From Burkholderiaceae bacterium (GTDB lineage: Bacteria; Pseudomonadota; Gammaproteobacteria; Burkholderiales; Burkholderiaceae_C): a stretch of 64,000 bases of DNA. This document shows positions 62,691-64,000 of the stretch, piece after piece. A program made the position numbers and the translations under genes. Numbering within the stretch: position 1 is the stretch's first letter; each line of letters opens with the position of its first letter. The notes under the pieces were generated by a model that was given only the letters and a program-made list of their open reading frames with translations, was not told where the DNA came from and made no database searches. The DNA lies in contig JACKLI010000001.1 of the NCBI GenBank assembly GCA_024235995.1, positions 3,634,318 through 3,698,317 of the forward strand, in the 5' to 3' direction.

Positions 62691-63632
62691 ATGCGCAGCG
62701 TGGGCAATTTGCTGGACGCTGGTGTGGCAGAAGTCACGCTCAAGCGCGATCCGCTGGAGCGGATCAGGCAGAATGCCACCGAGGTGGCGAAGCAGGCAGA
62801 GCAGCACGACGCCGCCCATGCATTGACTCCACGGGTACGCCACTTGATCGACGAAGCTGTGGAGCTGGAGATCGAGCAGGCCCGCAACGCAGGCGCTACA
62901 GGCTACATCGCACACTTTCTGGCGCAGGCCACGCTTCCTCATACAGACCCCAAGACCAACCATTTCAAACGCGGCACGGGCAAGCTGAGCCTTTCCATCG
63001 TAGCCAACCCTGACTATGGCGTACCGTATGGCGGGCTGCCGCGCCTGCTGCTGGCGTGGATGTGTACTGAAGCCGTTCGCACAGGTAGTCCCGATCTATC
63101 GCTTGGGCGTTCCCAGGCGGCATTCTTGCAAAGTCTTGATCTGCACAATGATGGCCGGTACATCGCGCGAGTGCGTGACCAGAGCTTGCGGCTGGTGCAT
63201 TCGATGATTACCGTCGGTGGTGCAGATGGCGATGCGCTGCACGTCAGAAACATCCTCATCGCGGAGGAGGCGTTCGTCTTCTGGAGCTCTCGCGATACGG
63301 TGCGACGAGGGGCATGGGAAAGCTCGATCACCTTGAGCACAGACTTTTTTAAACGTCTGATCAGCGCCCCCGTGCCACTCAAGATGGAGGCACTACGTGC
63401 GCTCATAAAGTCGCCTCTGGCGATGGACATCTACACATGGCTGGTCTACCGCATGTTCACCTTGAACGTTGGGGCAAGCAAAGGAGGCAATCCTTCGCTC
63501 CCTCCGGTCGCTGCGTGGCTACTCGTTATTAAAAATAGCAGGGCTACTTGGCGTCGGCTGTTTTCAATATTCCTTCGACGGCCCTGCCCGGAGCACTCAC
63601 CCTTTTCAGACGACATCGTAACGCTACGATAA
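62691..63632 (+). CDS. Plasmid-type replication protein RepA-like, aberrant C-terminus
   Basis: Protein of 313 aa related to the RepA_C family (plasmid-encoded RepA): HFLAQATLPHTDPKTNHFKR, LSLSIVANPDYGVPYGGLPRLLLAWMCTEAVRT in pieces, WESSITLSTDFFKRLISAPVPL and SPLAMDIYTWLVYRMFTLNVG. After about residue 260 the sequence no longer follows the family (the expected WP-rich segment is missing) and the frame ends at a 14-bp tandem repeat. It is probably a truncated or rearranged copy. Start ATG 62691 with AGGA eight bases before. Confidence 0.75.
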   Translation: MRSVGNLLDAGVAEVTLKRDPLERIRQNATEVAKQAEQHDAAHALTPRVRHLIDEAVELEIEQARNAGATGYIAHFLAQATLPHTDPKTNHFKRGTGKLSLSIVANPDYGVPYGGLPRLLLAWMCTEAVRTGSPDLSLGRSQAAFLQSLDLHNDGRYIARVRDQSLRLVHSMITVGGADGDALHVRNILIAEEAFVFWSSRDTVRRGAWESSITLSTDFFKRLISAPVPLKMEALRALIKSPLAMDIYTWLVYRMFTLNVGASKGGNPSLPPVAAWLLVIKNSRATWRRLFSIFLRRPCPEHSPFSDDIVTLR

Positions 63633-63646
63633 CGTAACGCTACGAT
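63617..63646 (+). repeat. 14-bp tandem direct repeat at the end of repA
   Basis: CGTAACGCTACGAT twice, 2 bases apart (63617-63630 and 63633-63646). Overlaps the RepA stop codon and lies just before the XRE gene stop. Confidence 0.8.
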
Positions 63647-63647
63647 G

Positions 63648-63887
63648 TTACGGTGCAGGCTCCTGTCCGGTAGCCGGTGCCTCCAGCAGTACTGAAGGCT
63701 CCACCCCCAGCGCCTCGGCCAGCTTGAAAATGTTGAGCAATGCGATGTTGCGCTGCCCACGCTCAACACCCCCCAGATAGCTGCGTGCCAAGCCACTTTC
63801 CAGTGCCAGGCGTTCTTGCGACCACCCTCTGGTCTTTCTGATTTCTATCAGCTTCAGGCCGAAGCGTAGTCGGGGATCAAGGGCCAT
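63648..63887 (-). CDS. XRE-family helix-turn-helix regulator
   Basis: Repressor-like protein of 79 aa: one HTH_3 domain with GWSQERLALESGLARSYLGGVERGQRNIALLNIFKLAEAL in pieces, then a short Pro/Glu tail (EAPATGQEPAP). Likely controls genes of the element. Lies head-to-tail against RepA, with the phased repeats just upstream of its start. Confidence 0.85.
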   Translation of the reverse strand: MALDPRLRFGLKLIEIRKTRGWSQERLALESGLARSYLGGVERGQRNIALLNIFKLAEALGVEPSVLLEAPATGQEPAP

Positions 63888-63915
63888 ATTTCTCTCTTCT
63901 TAAAGAGAAATGACT

Positions 63916-63975
63916 CTATGAGTACCCCCTCTATAGGGCTACGCCTTATAAGTACCCGCACTATGAGTGACAATT
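63916..63975 (+). repeat. Four phased 15-bp iteron-like repeats
   Basis: Spaced exactly 15 bases: CTATGAGTACCCCCT, CTATAGGGCTACGCC, TTATAAGTACCCGCA, CTATGAGTGACAATT; consensus YTATRAGTACCC. Located upstream of the XRE start; may be an operator array or plasmid-type iterons for the RepA-like protein. The second and fourth copies are degenerate. Confidence 0.6.
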
Positions 63976-64000
63976 TAATTCAAGCGCCATAGAATGACCT

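Overview
The window reads as chromosome of a high-GC betaproteobacterium, most likely Comamonadaceae (Acidovorax/Alicycliphilus/Ottowia-like). The reasons are several Bug-type (TctC) periplasmic binding proteins without TctAB partners, a caa3-type cytochrome oxidase operon interleaved with DUF2970 and DUF2909 proteins, DUF1841, DUF3460 and SenC/SCO proteins, and a roughly 58-bp dispersed repeat containing GATAGCTG. No taxonomic search was possible, so this is judged from protein families and gene order.

Layout. 1-10 kb: 3' end of rpoH, a Bug protein, then a leftward cluster (Bug protein, DUF2817 peptidase-like hydrolase, MHS-family MFS transporter, kynureninase) with a divergent LysR gene; an IS5-family element splits the MFS gene. 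A second LysR and a porin follow. 11.7-21.2 kb: the cytochrome c oxidase region (ctaC, ctaD, a 43-aa protein, ctaG, DUF2970, ctaE, SURF1, an SCO-like protein, ctaA, ctaB, SCO), almost all leftward. 21.4-33.9 kb: housekeeping and metabolic genes (BioC-like methyltransferase, comF, trmL, MaoC, ParA-like, Kef-type antiporter, pcaF-like thiolase, DUF1841, cytochrome c4, MoxR/VWA pair, patatin lipoprotein). 34-39.9 kb: tamA-tamB, with tamB carrying three single-base deletions. 40-46.3 kb: tRNA-Arg(CCT), stand-alone gspF, a Phd/VapC toxin-antitoxin pair, 5'-nucleotidase, EF-hand protein, and a DUF1800/DUF1501 pair. 46.3-58.5 kb: DUF4010 membrane protein, SbmA-like ABC exporter, PagL, lipoprotein, scpA, gpsA, secB, grxC, rhodanese, gpmA, CtpA protease, MoeB/ThiF-like E1, DUF883-like and BON proteins. 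58.5-62.1 kb: LysR, Bug protein and M20 amidohydrolase. 62.1-64 kb: composition falls, and an AlpA regulator, a plasmid-type RepA with an aberrant C-terminus, an XRE repressor and phased 15-bp repeats mark the edge of an integrated element.

Working together: the oxidase block supplies structural subunits I-III, copper delivery (SCO, CtaG), heme a synthesis (ctaB, ctaA) and assembly (SURF1). The kynU cluster looks like an uptake-hydrolysis module for an aromatic or amide-linked substrate, now probably damaged by the IS. The most notable non-genic signal is the dispersed repeat, found about ten times, several copies of which lie inside coding sequence and supply part of the protein.
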